DNA from: Excoecaria cochinchinensis
Lineage: Eukaryota > Streptophyta > Magnoliopsida > Malpighiales > Euphorbiaceae
Direction: 5' to 3'
DNA length: 64,000 nucleotides
NCBI GenBank assembly: GCA_947683425.1
Contig: CANTUQ010000050.1
Location: forward strand, 12,330,501-12,394,500
The first letter of the stretch is position 1. Every line of letters starts with the position of its first letter. Made by a program: the position numbers and the translations under genes. The notes beneath the pieces were generated by a model. It searched no databases. It had not been told where the DNA came from and saw nothing but the letters and a program-made list of their open reading frames with translations. Of this stretch, positions 1-11,494 are shown piece after piece.

Positions 1-809
1 ATTTGATTAGAGATTAAAGCAAGCCGTTTTAACTTTAAACAAGAACCCGATATTCTAACGCAACCAAATACACCATGTGCCTTAACAATCACCAACTCTT
101 CAAGAAGTGGAGAATTGGATAAAAAAAATTGAATTAGGTTTTCTGATATTTTAGCATATCTCAAACCAAGAGACACCAGAGACACAAAGCTCGTCGAACC
201 GAGGGATTGCAGTGGAGCATGAGATGCCCTTTTCTCCCCAGATGGAAGAGAATATATACTGGCTGATTTGAAGTTCAACTCAAGATGTTTCGTTTGTTTT
301 TGAATAGCAATGTCTATCCAACGATCCAAGAACTGTTTAGAAACTTTGCAGTAATCTATAAGGTACTTGTAGACAGGTTTAGGAGAAGAAATCTTGAGTT
401 TATCAAGAGTTGGAGCTTGATGTTGCCATAGTATTTGATCCACTGTCTTAAAAAACATACTGTTCCTTCTCTTACCATTCTTCAACCTATGTTCTGGCAT
501 GAAATCCGAAGCATCAATGTGCAAAGTACCAGTAAGTAATGTCCATAGATTTCTCCATCTGGAGGAGAGGATGCTAGTTCTTGCTGCTTCTGTTAGCTTC
601 AATTCTGATAGAATAATCAGAAGGATATCGTCTGGTAAGTTGCTAATGTAATCTTTGCCATTGCAATTCTTTTTCTTCTTTCTTCGCTCACAGGCCATGA
701 TTTGTGAATTTTTGTTTAGCGCGAGAGGAGAAGAGGGTTCTTTGTATGGCATACAAGAAGAAAATGCTTTCCTAATTCGTGAAGGATTTGGAGTCCTAAT
801 AGGACTCAT
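1..809 (-). CDS. F-box protein (F-box/FBD/LRR type), 5' part, cut by window edge
   Basis: The minus strand is open from an ATG at 809 to the left edge (269 codons, no stop), so the C-terminal part lies outside the window. A stop codon lies 20 codons upstream of this ATG with no other ATG between. In-frame ATGs at 752 and 698 are possible alternative starts. An F-box sits near residues 50-90 (ISNLPDDILLIILSELKLTE, then ARTSILSSRWRNLW), followed by a leucine-rich stretch (SLGLRYAKIS, SPLLEELVIVKA) like the LRR region of plant F-box/FBD proteins. Such proteins join SKP1-CUL1 ubiquitin ligases and select substrates. The target here is unknown. The basic run RRKKKKN just before the F-box could be a nuclear signal, which is inference. 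Family call is firm; the specific subfamily is not. Confidence 0.85.
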   Translation of the reverse strand, partial: MSPIRTPNPSRIRKAFSSCMPYKEPSSPLALNKNSQIMACERRKKKKNCNGKDYISNLPDDILLIILSELKLTEAARTSILSSRWRNLWTLLTGTLHIDASDFMPEHRLKNGKRRNSMFFKTVDQILWQHQAPTLDKLKISSPKPVYKYLIDYCKVSKQFLDRWIDIAIQKQTKHLELNFKSASIYSLPSGEKRASHAPLQSLGSTSFVSLVSLGLRYAKISENLIQFFLSNSPLLEELVIVKAHGVFGCVRISGSCLKLKRLALISNQ

Positions 810-1860
810 CGTTTGATTATTAAAGAATACAATGAAGCAATTGTCTCCCAGTTTGCGTAGGAAAAGGGATTATCATTTCATCATTAGCTTAACATTATGA
901 CGTCAATTATAACTGTCCCTTTCTCATTCTCTTGCACAAGCTTGAAAAGACTTCTAGTTCCACCGGAGCTACTCTTAACTAATCACCTTTTATATTTGAT
1001 GATAAAATTAATTTATACTAATATTAAATTTGATAAAATTGAATATTATGTGAAATTATTTTTACTATATTTTTATTTTATATTTTTTTTAAATATTTAA
1101 TAATTAAATAATTTAAATATAACAGAATATTAAAAAATAAATAAATATAAATATGCATAAAAATAAATTTTATAATTGAAATTAAAATTAAAAAAAATTA
1201 TAAATTCAAAATTACATTTTTCTGATAAATTCAAATATTTAATAAAAAAATTAAATTGTTGTGGTTAATTTTTTACTATTATTACTAAATAAGTAGTAAA
1301 ATAAATAAAAAATGATTAATATATTGATATTTAATAATTAATATGTTGTTTAAATATATTTTTTATATACTATATTTTTAATTTTTTATTAATAATTATA
1401 TTTAAAAAATAAATAAAAACTCCGAATCAACCCGATCGAACCGGTTGACTCCTGACCCAGTTGACAGGACAAGTCGACGTCCGGATTTTAAAAACATTGA
1501 TAAATAGCAAAAATTCCTTATTTCATATTTCCTGATGATATCTTCTTCTGCTTACATACAATTATATATGCATTAAAGACCTAAGCATGAGATTCAAAAG
1601 TCCTCCCACTATTGTGCAAACTTGCACATTGACTTCAGTCTTCATGACAATCAAAAAGAACTCAAAAAGTTCTCAATCCTATAGTAAAGTGAGCTACAAG
1701 CCGAATACAGTAGATGACACAAAGAACATACAAAGGCATCTTGTAATAGACATCTATGAACAAAACAAACTTCACCATTAAAACCGGCGCAATGACTGGT
1801 AGTGGAAGCTTGAACCAACCCACTCCTCACATGCGACTCAAAAATTAAAATGCTAGGCTT
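810..1860. other. AT-rich intergenic DNA between F-box and C2 genes
   Basis: The stretch from about 1000 to 1420 is extremely AT-rich, with no credible reading frame. At 1421-1500 a GC-richer patch (aacccgatcgaaccggttga and a following cccagttgac) looks like the edge of an old transposon, but no termini are visible. The part from about 1560 to 1860 probably includes the 3' UTR of the minus-strand C2 gene. The short open frames here look like chance. Confidence 0.5.
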
Positions 1861-4172
1861 CTATAACCCCTTAGAACCGGGAAGGTCAATCCATTGCAGT
1901 TGAATTTCCACTTCCCCACATTCAACATTTCTTAATCTCAGGCAGATATCTTGTACCACTCTGCCATCAGTATAAGTGACGCTGGTTTCTTCGGCTAAGC
2001 AATTTTGCCTGCTCGGTTGTATTTTGGTAATTATGGTGCCACTTGGAAGGCCTGACAAATTCATCCTTAAAGCTTCTATAAATGGTTTGATATCAAATTC
2101 TGCATCTCCCATTTTGTCATCTTTACTAAATGTGTCATGATCGTACACCGTCTGAAAGCACACATAAAATAATTTTTATCAGCACAAGGAACCAATCGCA
2201 TAACTACAAGTCGGATAACAATTGCATTTTGATTATGAATATAGGTAATTTCACCACAGAAAAGTCATTATATGCCAAGATTGAGTAGCAATTTAAGTCA
2301 GAAAATCTTCAACTGCTTTGTAGATTTTACAGTAACACTTCTCAATATTACTTATAGTTGAAGTATTAAAGACACATGAAGAAACTTACTAACAAATGAA
2401 ATGAGAAGAAACACAATTTCCTTCAAGGAGCAGCCTAGTTGCTCAACATTTTCACTAGTTGATATTAAGTAGTCGGGCATAAGAAGTGGATTAGGAATGT
2501 TTTGGGCCCTTTTCAGAAAACTTGAAGGTCAATAAACAAACATGTGGAAGACAAAATTGATGAGCCGAAGAAAACTAAGTGCAATTGAAACATACTATAC
2601 ACACAAAAATTAACTTAGATGCATCTGTTAAGAAAAGAATGATTCCATTAGTGTTGTGCAAGTTGAGCACCACAGCCTGAGTTATGAAAATATGGAAGCT
2701 CATAAGGTGGCCCTAGTCAAGATAATTTGTTAAAAATGCAGTTTAGCGAACAACATATTCTTAGCATATGCAAATTTTATTTTTTGCACATGTTTATTAG
2801 ATACCCTTATTCATCAGGGGGCTTTTTCTGAAAAAAAAAGTAGAGTACACTGGAGAGAAGGATCGTAAAAGCAGTAATCTTTCTCCTCTGTAAAGGATAA
2901 GGCAGTAGAATATAGAAATTTACCAGCTGCACTAGTTGATTAGGATCTGTAATCGAAAGAGTTAAATCCTCATTCCACTCTGGATTAACATCCTTTTTTA
3001 TCACACGAGTCTTTAGCTTCTGCATCACATGTAAACATATAAAATAAGAAGTTATGTGGTAGGCATTTGGAAATATATCACAAGGAAAAGGCATAAACCA
3101 AATGAATATGGGTAAACCACAACATGAGGATCAGTTACATGTAAAGATCATATTCCACCAGTCCTTACTGACCCACATAATATTGATAATAGACCTAGAG
3201 GACCTAGACCAGAAGTTTAAACATAGCAATACAGCAAGAGTTAGGCCTAAATTCTCATTTTACTCTTGAATCACCACAGCTGCTAGAATTGGAAAGGAAG
3301 TCAGATTACAAATTATAAACCTTTTAGCATAACTAAAAACAACCCAATAGAAGTGAATGCTCAAACTAATTTATTTATTATTTCGGTCCATACATCTGAC
3401 TATTTTCTAGCAGCAAAGTATCAGAAAACAGAAAGTTAAATGAAACCAACATAACATAAAATTAGGGACAAATCCATTCCACCATTATATTTATAACAAA
3501 AAGTACATAAGCCAAACCTCTGGTTCAATATTACGTAGCTAATTTGGCAGTCTACTTTGGATTCTATTGAAACTGTAAACCCAATCAACCTAATTTTGTT
3601 CAGTTTCTTAGATGGAGAATTCTGAATTTAGGATCAATGTTTCGTTTCAGTGTAAACATAATGAAAAATCTGTGCTTTAAATAAATGTAAACTCAATGAA
3701 ATAATTAAAGTCTGAGAATTGGAAATATATAGAGAAACCATATATTAAATATTGTCGAAGATTCAAATCATTCGGTCTTATCTCATAATCATCAAATCAA
3801 AGTTACCATTTTTCGGAGTTTCAGATTAATTAAACAATCTCTGTTCTGATAAACTTATCAATTCCCCAAACTGAACAAAAGCAATTGAGGCAAAGACTTA
3901 AACTTTACACTAAATTCATTCATTTTAAACCATAAAGAAAGGAAATTGAGTGCAACGGAATCAAACAAAATTAACAATAGAGAAAAGGAGGGGAATTGAG
4001 TCCAAAGAAAAGATGAAACCTGTCTGCCCATCTTGACAACAACATAAGGATCGCTGCTACGAACGTCGCGAACGGCGAGGTTGATGCCGCGTTTGACTCG
4101 GATTCTGAGCAAACCAAGAAGATTCTCCATTAAGGAAGATCCTTTGTTTGGTGATTCCGTAGACTCCGTCAT
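1861..4172 (-). CDS. C2-domain ABA-related (CAR) family protein
   Basis: Three coding exons on the minus strand join in frame: 4172-4020, 3019-2924 and 2151-1861 (stop at 1861-1863), giving 179 aa. I chose the ATG at 4172 (MTESTES) because the longer frame from 4250 adds a lysine-rich leader unlike the family. The protein is one C2 domain: N-terminal GLLRIRVKRGINLAVRDVRS, Ca2+-loop acidic residues in SSDPYVVVKMG and YDHDTFSKDDKMGDAEF, and the plant-specific tail ending NVECGEVEIQLQWIDLPGSKGL. CAR proteins bind phospholipids in a Ca2+-dependent way and recruit PYR/PYL ABA receptors to the plasma membrane. The acidic loop residues are kept, so Ca2+ binding is expected. Introns are about 1.0 and 0.8 kb. 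It could equally be called an ARF-GAP-like C2 protein, an older name for the family. Confidence 0.93.
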
Positions 4173-5459
4173 CTTCTTGTTTGCCTTTGCCGATTTTATT
4201 TTATACCCAACCAACCTATATTTTTTATTTCTTTTAATTAATAAAGCCATTTGTCTACAAAAGCAAAATATTCAAAATAAAATAATGACTTGCAAAATTA
4301 TCACACACAATAATAACATGTAAAAGGTCAATAAATAAATAATTATATAAAATTGTACCTTGAAATTTTGGAAATTATGACAAAATTATTATCCTTATTA
4401 ATTATAATTTTTAATTCTTTCTTCTTGAGAGTAAAAGAAAAAAAAAATTAATAATAATGAAGAAATGGGAATTGTAGAATTTAGATATTAGTAGAGGAAA
4501 AATGTTTTTTTTTTGGAAATTTGTGAATTTATTTTGAGGTTTTCTTTGTTTGCCCCTCTCTCCCTCTCTCTCACACACAAACAAAAAGAGTAAATGTGGA
4601 TAAAGAGGGAGAAGATGAAAAATGGGGAGATAGTGAAGTTGGGGTGAAGTTAAAGGTGAGAAAGCGGTAAATTCGGTTGATTTTACGGTCAACAAGTGAA
4701 TATGAATGTGGAACATTAGTTTTTACTTTTTCCTTATTCAGATGCGTTAATGTCGCTTTGATTTGGTAAATTCCAATAAGATTTTGGCAAATATATTATT
4801 ACTTAATCACATGCATCATTGTGAAGCCAAGAAAATTAGGGTAAATTCATATTAATATTTAACAAGGTACCATACAGGCTAAATAATTCATATTAACATT
4901 ATACGGATTAATATTATACATATTGACGTTATATAAATTAATATAATACAACAATTCAAACGTGTTCTCAATGTTACTCAACTATTAATTCAATTCGATT
5001 TGATTCGATTGGTGAAAATATGTTATCGATTATCGATTCCATTTGGTTAATAATTAAAAAATAAAAAATTGTGAGTTTTTTACATAACACCATTTTTACC
5101 TAATAGATTTTTTCAAATTGTTAACATATTCAATTTTGATTAGTAACATATGAGAGGTTATCCGTTCGGTTTACACTAAATTTAGTCCGGCTGTAATTTA
5201 TAATATTTTTTTGGAATATCATTTTTTATTATTATTTTGATTTGGTTCGATTGTAACTAAAAAACTGTGTGCTCATTCCTAGTTATAATTTTAGAGGTGG
5301 CAGAATTTATGAATAGTAACATGAATTATCATGATATATTAAATATAATTTAAAATTTCTAAGTAAAAATGTGGATACAAAATAAAGATGCAAATAAAAT
5401 TTTTATTTGAACTAAATTTAAGGATGTGAAAGTCAATAAATACGATAAATACATGAGTT
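4173..5459. other. AT-rich intergenic DNA between divergent CAR and HROB genes
   Basis: This is the shared upstream region of two divergent genes. A pyrimidine-rich run at about 4555-4580 (ctctctccctctctctctc) reads as GA repeats on the strand of the CAR gene and may sit in its promoter or 5' UTR. From about 4960 to 5283 the sequence is rich in ggtt/cgatt words and ends in tgtgctcattcctag, which resembles the right end of a hAT-type element (compare 44156-44972). No matching left end or target duplication was found. Confidence 0.4.
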
Positions 5460-5460
5460 G

Positions 5461-6180
5461 CTTAAATATTAGACTCGTTTTATTTTCTATTTTTTTTTCT
5501 ACAATTAATAATTGTTTTTTTTTTAAAAAAAATAAATGGTTTAATTTAAAAAAATAAATAAACCAGAAGAGGGACATGAATGTTAAATAATAAAATATTA
5601 GGATCTTTAAGTAATTTACCCAAACAATTTCATAACTTCCTAATCCTTCCCGCGCTTTCTCAAATCACTTCCACTGAATTTGCTGAAAAAAATCCCACGC
5701 TAAAATGGCCGAACCCGAATCATGGGAAGAAGCTTTGGACATTGATGATTCTGATTTCGCTCCTCTCCGCCCTTCCAAACGCCTGAATCTCAACCCTGAC
5801 CTCGCAAGCGCTGCCATCGCTTAAATATTAGACTCGTTTTATTTTCTATTTTTTTTTCTACAATTAATAATTGTTTTTTTAAAAAAAAAAAATAAATGGT
5901 TTAATTTAAAAAAATAAATAAACCAGAAGAGGGACATGAATGTTAAATAATAAAATATTAGGATCTTTAAGTAATTTACCCAAACAATTTCATAACTTCC
6001 TAATCCTTCCCGCGCTTTCTCAAATCACTTCCACTGAATTTGCTGAAAAAAATCCCACGCTAAAATGGCCGAACCCGAATCATGGGAAGAAGCTTTGGAC
6101 ATTGATGATTCTGATTTCGCTCCTCTCCGCCCTTCCAAACGCCTGAATCTCAACCCTGACCTCGCAAGCGCTGCCATCGC
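5461..6180 (+). repeat. Near-perfect 360-bp tandem duplication covering the HROB start
   Basis: The unit 5461-5820 is repeated at 5821-6180 with essentially only a change in an A/T run near 5521/5880. Each unit carries about 240 bp of AT-rich upstream DNA plus the first 116 nt of the HROB coding sequence. The junction reads gccatcgCTTaaat, where the left flank has ttgCTTaaat and the right flank atcgCTTccg, so a 3-4 bp microhomology (gCTT) lies at the breakpoint. The near-identity means either a very recent event or an assembly error. Confidence 0.95.
5705..5824 (+). pseudogene. Truncated duplicate of the HROB first exon (39 codons)
   Basis: The first copy of the tandem duplication has the same ATG and the same first 39 codons as HROB (MAEPESWEEALDID...). 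The junction then changes GCTTCC to GCTTAA, giving a stop at 5822-5824. If transcription starts upstream of 5705, this is an in-line upstream ORF encoding only the acidic N-terminus. If transcription starts inside the second copy, it is silent DNA. It has no splice donor of its own. Confidence 0.8.
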
Positions 6181-9100
6181 TTCCGCCGCTCAACCGTTTC
6201 TACGACACTGCTCTCAAACCCTACCCTCCCAAAACCACCAAAATCTTCTCCCCATATCCCAACCCCAACCCCAACCCAGCGTCTCTCCTCGCCTCATCCC
6301 TGGGCCTGCCGGAACCGTCCAAGCCGCCATGCTCCGCCGTCGCATGAATCCAACTGATCGAATTGTCCAAGGCGATTTTGGCGAAGAGATAATCGCTACT
6401 CAGGAGTATATTAGGAGGGCTGTCGAAGACGCTGTTGAAGACGATGATGATTTCACCCGTGATCCCTGGCTCAGTGCTGTTGAATTTATTCGTCTCCAAG
6501 GTTTTTTTCTTCTTTTTCTTCTTCTTCTTCTGATACTTTGCGCTGTTGAATTTGATTAGAATTGTACTTTATTTTCTGGGTTAAAAATAGGCTTGGCACT
6601 TACAGACGGTGCGATTGGGGTTCCTTTGAGGGCGATTAAGAGCAGGTGTAACGTGGATAAGGTGTCGCAGGTATGATTAATTATGAACTTATGTTGGTTT
6701 TTGCATTTACCAATTACAGAACAAGAATTCAATTTGATTCTCAAAGTTGTGTAATATTCCACAATTCCTAATTCAAAAACTTAGTTCCTTAGTTGAGCGA
6801 TATTTTATAATCTTTTTCTTTGTTTTAGCATCACTTCCAGAGATACTAGTTTAGCGATATTTTTTAATCTTTTTCTTTGTTTTAGCATCACTTCCAGAGA
6901 TACTAGTTTCTCTTTGAATGATGTTTTTTTCTAATTAATAATGAATAGGTGGTTGCAGTTGTGAAATCTCGTACTTTAAATAGCCTCGGCAGTATGATGG
7001 TGACTCTGAAGGTAGAAATGCAAGTAATTTTTTTATTTTTTTTGTTTGACTTTTGGCGTGCTTAATAGAAATATTTGGCGGAGCTAAGGTTTACTTTCTG
7101 ATTTAGGACCCAACTGGTACAATTGATGCTACCATTCATGGCAGAGTGCTCACTAAGGGAGAGTTGGGGAAGGACATATCTGTTGGAGCTGTGATGATAC
7201 TCAGAGAGGTTTGATGCATTCCTTTTCTTAGTGGGAGAGTAGATTGTCATAAATGTCATGGATTGTGCTTATATCATCAATAGCAATTTATACTGGAAAT
7301 GTTATCATCTTCTTCAGTTCTCCAACGTGTTGACATGAAAGTATTTGTGGGCTTGAACAACTTGAAGATGTCAAATTGGATAATATTATACATAATTGGT
7401 TTAAGAGATTTACTAAAGACTGATATTTTTCAGGTTGCAGTATTTTCCCCTTCACGCTTTGCACATTACCTCAACATAACGCTTAACAATATAGTCAAGG
7501 TAATTCTTATACCTGATGTTTGTAATTAGTCCTGTTGTTCTTAATTTAGACAGAGAACATTCTGTGAGTGTATTAAGCTAGAACTACACTTGATATCTTA
7601 ATATTTAATTATGCCCATTCATCAGTTGAAGCTCAAAACTTTTTTGAGTTTTGGTGAACTCCCAATACGTTGAAAACTCAAGCAATTAGTTTTAAATGGT
7701 TAAGTGGCTAGAACCCCTGTTAACTAATCTGAATACAATAGGCAACTCTTGCAAACCAGCTCTGCTGTGCAGCAAGCACTTCACTGGCTTTTAAAAAACA
7801 AATGAAGAAACTAAAGAAATAAAGTGCATCAATTTAAGGGAAAAGAACAAATAAGAGTCCTTTCTTTTCTTTTAATGGAAGGGCTTGTTTACGGGCTTTC
7901 CCCCCACTATCTGAATTTTTATTTATTTATTTACTTTTAAATTATAATAAAGGAAAAACCTTTTTGATTGTTCTTCTTTTAAAACTTTTTCCTTTAATAA
8001 AAAAAATTGTTATTGTTTTTGATTAGGAGGCTGATTTGCAAAAATGTATTGCAATATATTCCTCGTGGCATTGATTAACAAACATATAATTTAATAGTTC
8101 AATAATAACAATTTCAATTTGAAAATTATCGCACTTGATCGAAAATGGTGTAAGGTATTTGGCCTTCTCTCATAGTTAATTCAGTCTATTGATGGCATTT
8201 GGATAATCCTTCATTCCTTTTTTTTTGATCTTTTTTGCCCCATTTAGCATATTCAAGATGGCATTGTGCTTGGCGATTTTCAAATTTTCTCATTTAATGT
8301 GTATTTTTAGAGTGCATTTGTGCTTCCTGTACCATGCATAAAAGCATGTATTTACAATGGATGTCATCATGACTTTGTTAAGGCTAAATAAATCAACCTG
8401 CACCTAAACAGTTGAGATTTATCTTTGTTTTGCTTATAAGTTGTTTTACAGTTAACATTCATCTTTTCTTTTTCTTATTCTACTTTACAATATATTGGTC
8501 TTTCTGGTTCTCTGTTAATAGATATTTGTACCTGAAACTCAAATCATTATGTGGTGCTTCGGGGACCAAATAACAATCTAATCTTTTGACCTTTCCAAGG
8601 CTTCATTAACCTTTCAAATTCAGTGGTCGCACACAAAATTGTAGTAATTGGAAACTGTAGACCAGAAAACAAGTTTCATCTCTCTCTCACTTCGGTTTGA
8701 ATCCCAAACATGTATAAATTTAGCTAAAGTGAATTAGACATCAATTTCAGATGCCATCAAAATAGCATGTGGTGAATTTGACAGTTAGTTTTGGAGCTTG
8801 TGGCATGCAACTGAATGAGTATTGATAATCACAATAAACATTGAATGCCGTTCACAAATAGAGAGTTGCTCTTATATACCACATTCTCTAATGATATTTT
8901 GCAGGTCATCTCGAAGGATGGCGTTCTGTTTGAACAAAATTGTTCAGTCAAACATGGTTTTCCAGTTAATGGTAGGATGCATATCTTTTGTCATTTTCAT
9001 TTCTCATTTAATTTACCTTAAATTAATATTCGATTTTTGGATCATGCATGTTATAGTACAGGTGGATAATACTGATATGTGCATACATGTCATTTATTGT

Positions 9101-9585
9101 TCTTAGTAATTGCAGAACGCAGTGAAAAATCATGGATGCCAGAAAAGCCAATCTCTTTAACACCAGGAATGACTGAAGAAATAATGAACAGTCTCAGACA
9201 TAACGCTGGTACAAAAGGGAGTTCACACCGTGGTGAACAGGTGGAGAGTTGTACAGCAACAAACAGCTACCTCAGCGATGGAAACAAGAAAAGGCAAGAA
9301 GCTGCTTCGAGGAAGGACCAATTATTGGCGCATCAGGATTTGGATAATAGACTAAAAGTTGTTGATGGAACATATAAGGAAAAGAATAATAAGGAAATTG
9401 CGGTGCATGAACAGCTGAACAACTCAAGTCCTTCAACTCATTCAGCAAGAGGCAGTATGTTAGAAGGAGACAACCAAGGAAGCGGGAATGCTAATGGAAA
9501 TAAGAGGAGACAACCAACAAATGCGGGGGCTTTGCTTCCACAGTGGACAGATGAACAATTAGATGAGCTTTTTGTATTTGATTAA
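6065..9585 (+). CDS. HROB: Homologous recombination OB-fold protein (HROB/MCM8IP-like)
   Basis: Seven exons join in frame: 6065-6500, 6591-6670, 6949-7011, 7107-7208, 7434-7499, 8905-8971 and 9116-9585 (427 aa). Three features match the HROB (C17orf53) family: a PGPAG motif at residues 79-83, an RRRMNPTDR stretch, and an OB-fold at about 173-260 (VVAVVKSRTLNSLGSMMVTL, KDPTGTIDATIHGRVL, FSPSRFAHYLNITLNNIVKV). In animals HROB binds ssDNA and activates the MCM8-MCM9 helicase during recombination repair; the plant role is inferred. The C-terminal half is hydrophilic and low in conservation, and it ends in an aromatic/acidic motif (LPQWTDEQLDELF) that may be a partner-binding tail. The start at 6065 is the second of two identical ATG contexts because of the 360-bp duplication. 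Intron 5 is about 1.4 kb. Confidence 0.88.
6793..6907 (+). repeat. 57-bp tandem repeat in HROB intron 2
   Basis: Two copies with a 57-bp period (agcgatat at 6796 and again at 6853; cacttccag at 6832 and 6889) lie inside the second intron. They differ by only one or two bases. Each copy contains ctttgttttag, an acceptor-like stretch, but the exon that keeps the reading frame begins at 6949. Confidence 0.85.
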
Positions 9586-11494
9586 CTCTGTTTTTTTTTT
9601 GCTGATTTGATCATTTGTTTGTTCCCTGTTCCGGAGAAAATAGGATAAATTTTCTAGTTGTAAATATTGTGAGCACTAGCTCTGCTTTCGTTTCGTTTTC
9701 TGTTTTGGTCTCATTTTGTAGAGAGCTAACACTTGCCAATAGCCGAGATTGGCTCTTTATTTTGTAGAAAAATATAGTGTTCCATAAGTTGCGTGCTAGT
9801 GCAGTTGTCATTGAGTGTCCGTACAAGTTATTCAGCAGCATGGTTAGCTCTGATGTAAGTTCTAGTGACAGATCGGCTGATTTATCACCATGAGCCATGA
9901 TAGCTTTTTAGTTGGCTGCATGCAATTAGACTTCAAACTACTTGGGCTGAGCCTTGCAATGGATCATTATCTAACGTCAAGATCGTGTGTCATTCGCCCT
10001 AAAAAATTATCGATTCATCTTTTATTTCTCTGTGTTGGAAAGAGTATAAAACCTAAGTTACCATCTTCCAAGTAAAAATGTGCAAGAATGAAGACTAAAA
10101 TACTTTGATTTTCTTTTACTTTTGTAAATAATTTTGGATAATAGAATATCGAAGTTGATAAATATTACGAGCAGCAGAGCACTCATTAACAAGTGTAAAT
10201 GGCCTATTTTTCATATAAAGAGGATTATTAAAGAGAATCATATCAAGAAAACGACTGATATGGCTACATACTGTATGTTCAATGATCCGACTTAGACAGA
10301 GCCCTATAATGCTTTAAGTCTGATGAATGAACTAGAAATTAGGATCAACCAGATACCAAGCCTGTCCATCCCTATATTTCCCTTAAATATTTATTATCTA
10401 TTTGGCTGTCAGTTTTACTGTACTAAGAGACATTATTCGACATGGCATCCACTCACTTCAAATAACAATATCTTTGGCATGTTTAGCTACCAAAAAACAT
10501 AATTCCAATACTTATTTGTTAACTCATGCTAACAGCTATAATGCCTCATTATGGAATAGATTCTCAATTGAGGCGATTTCTGGACCACTCAGTAGAATGA
10601 AACATAAAAATTAATTCAACTCTCATTTGAAAGTACTCATAAAGGATGCAATACCTATTTGCACATTTAAGCTCTCTACTCCCAAAATGGTCTGTGAATG
10701 ACACAGTCACTGTCTATAAGCACTGTACTTATATTATCAGCCTAATTATTGAAAACCAGAGAATCTTAGAATTGACATCTAAAAAAAAATGTCACAAGTA
10801 GCCAACACGAACAAGCATATGAACTTTTAGGACACTACATTATGGTCCTTCCTTCCAGCTTCTAAACTGCCGTACAATCTTGTTGAGCTACCTCCTCCTA
10901 AATGCTGTCTGCGACCCTGTATGAACCAGTTCCCAAATCAGGAGGGAAAAAAGTGCATTCTTCAAGAACCAATATCCTATTATAAAGCATGCCAGTGGTG
11001 GAATGAACAGCTACACATTGCAATAGAAACCATCAAAAAGAATAAACTGCCTAAAATATTAGGAGCCTAAAATATCATCCAATATCAAAGTGTTTATTAT
11101 AACGACCACCTCAACAGGTGCATATATAGCTGTAAAAGGTATTATCCTATTCCCTTTTCTCCATATCCCATGTGAAGTTTGCAGAGGGAAAAGACAAAAT
11201 TGTAAACTAGAATTACAACTTGGATGTAAAATACTAAGAATAAACAAAATTGTAACATACTTACAGAACAAGAATGATGGATATCCAATTCAGCTAATTG
11301 ACATCAGATCAAGTGGGACAGTAAAAAATGCTCTTCAGACCTCTATACCTTTCACAAAGAAGACTCCCATCTTTACTTGCAATGTGTTGTTACAAGGAAT
11401 TTTTCTTGTGAAATAATTCAGCCGCAGAGAAATTGATTATGCTCTTTTAGGGTAAGCAATAATATGGGGACTTTCAGATTCTCACTTCAACCAT
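9586..11494. other. Intergenic DNA between convergent HROB and TOC64 genes
   Basis: The first few hundred bases after the HROB stop are T-rich and probably 3' UTR. The short frames at 9611-9898, 9890-10075 and 11090-11416 have no recognisable domain and no homologous partner in the window. I see no repeat or RNA gene here. Confidence 0.5.

Noticed and set aside
4081..4323. Plus-strand open frame opposite the first CAR exon
   Set aside because: It is the antisense shadow of the C2 exon; composition and conservation belong to the minus strand.
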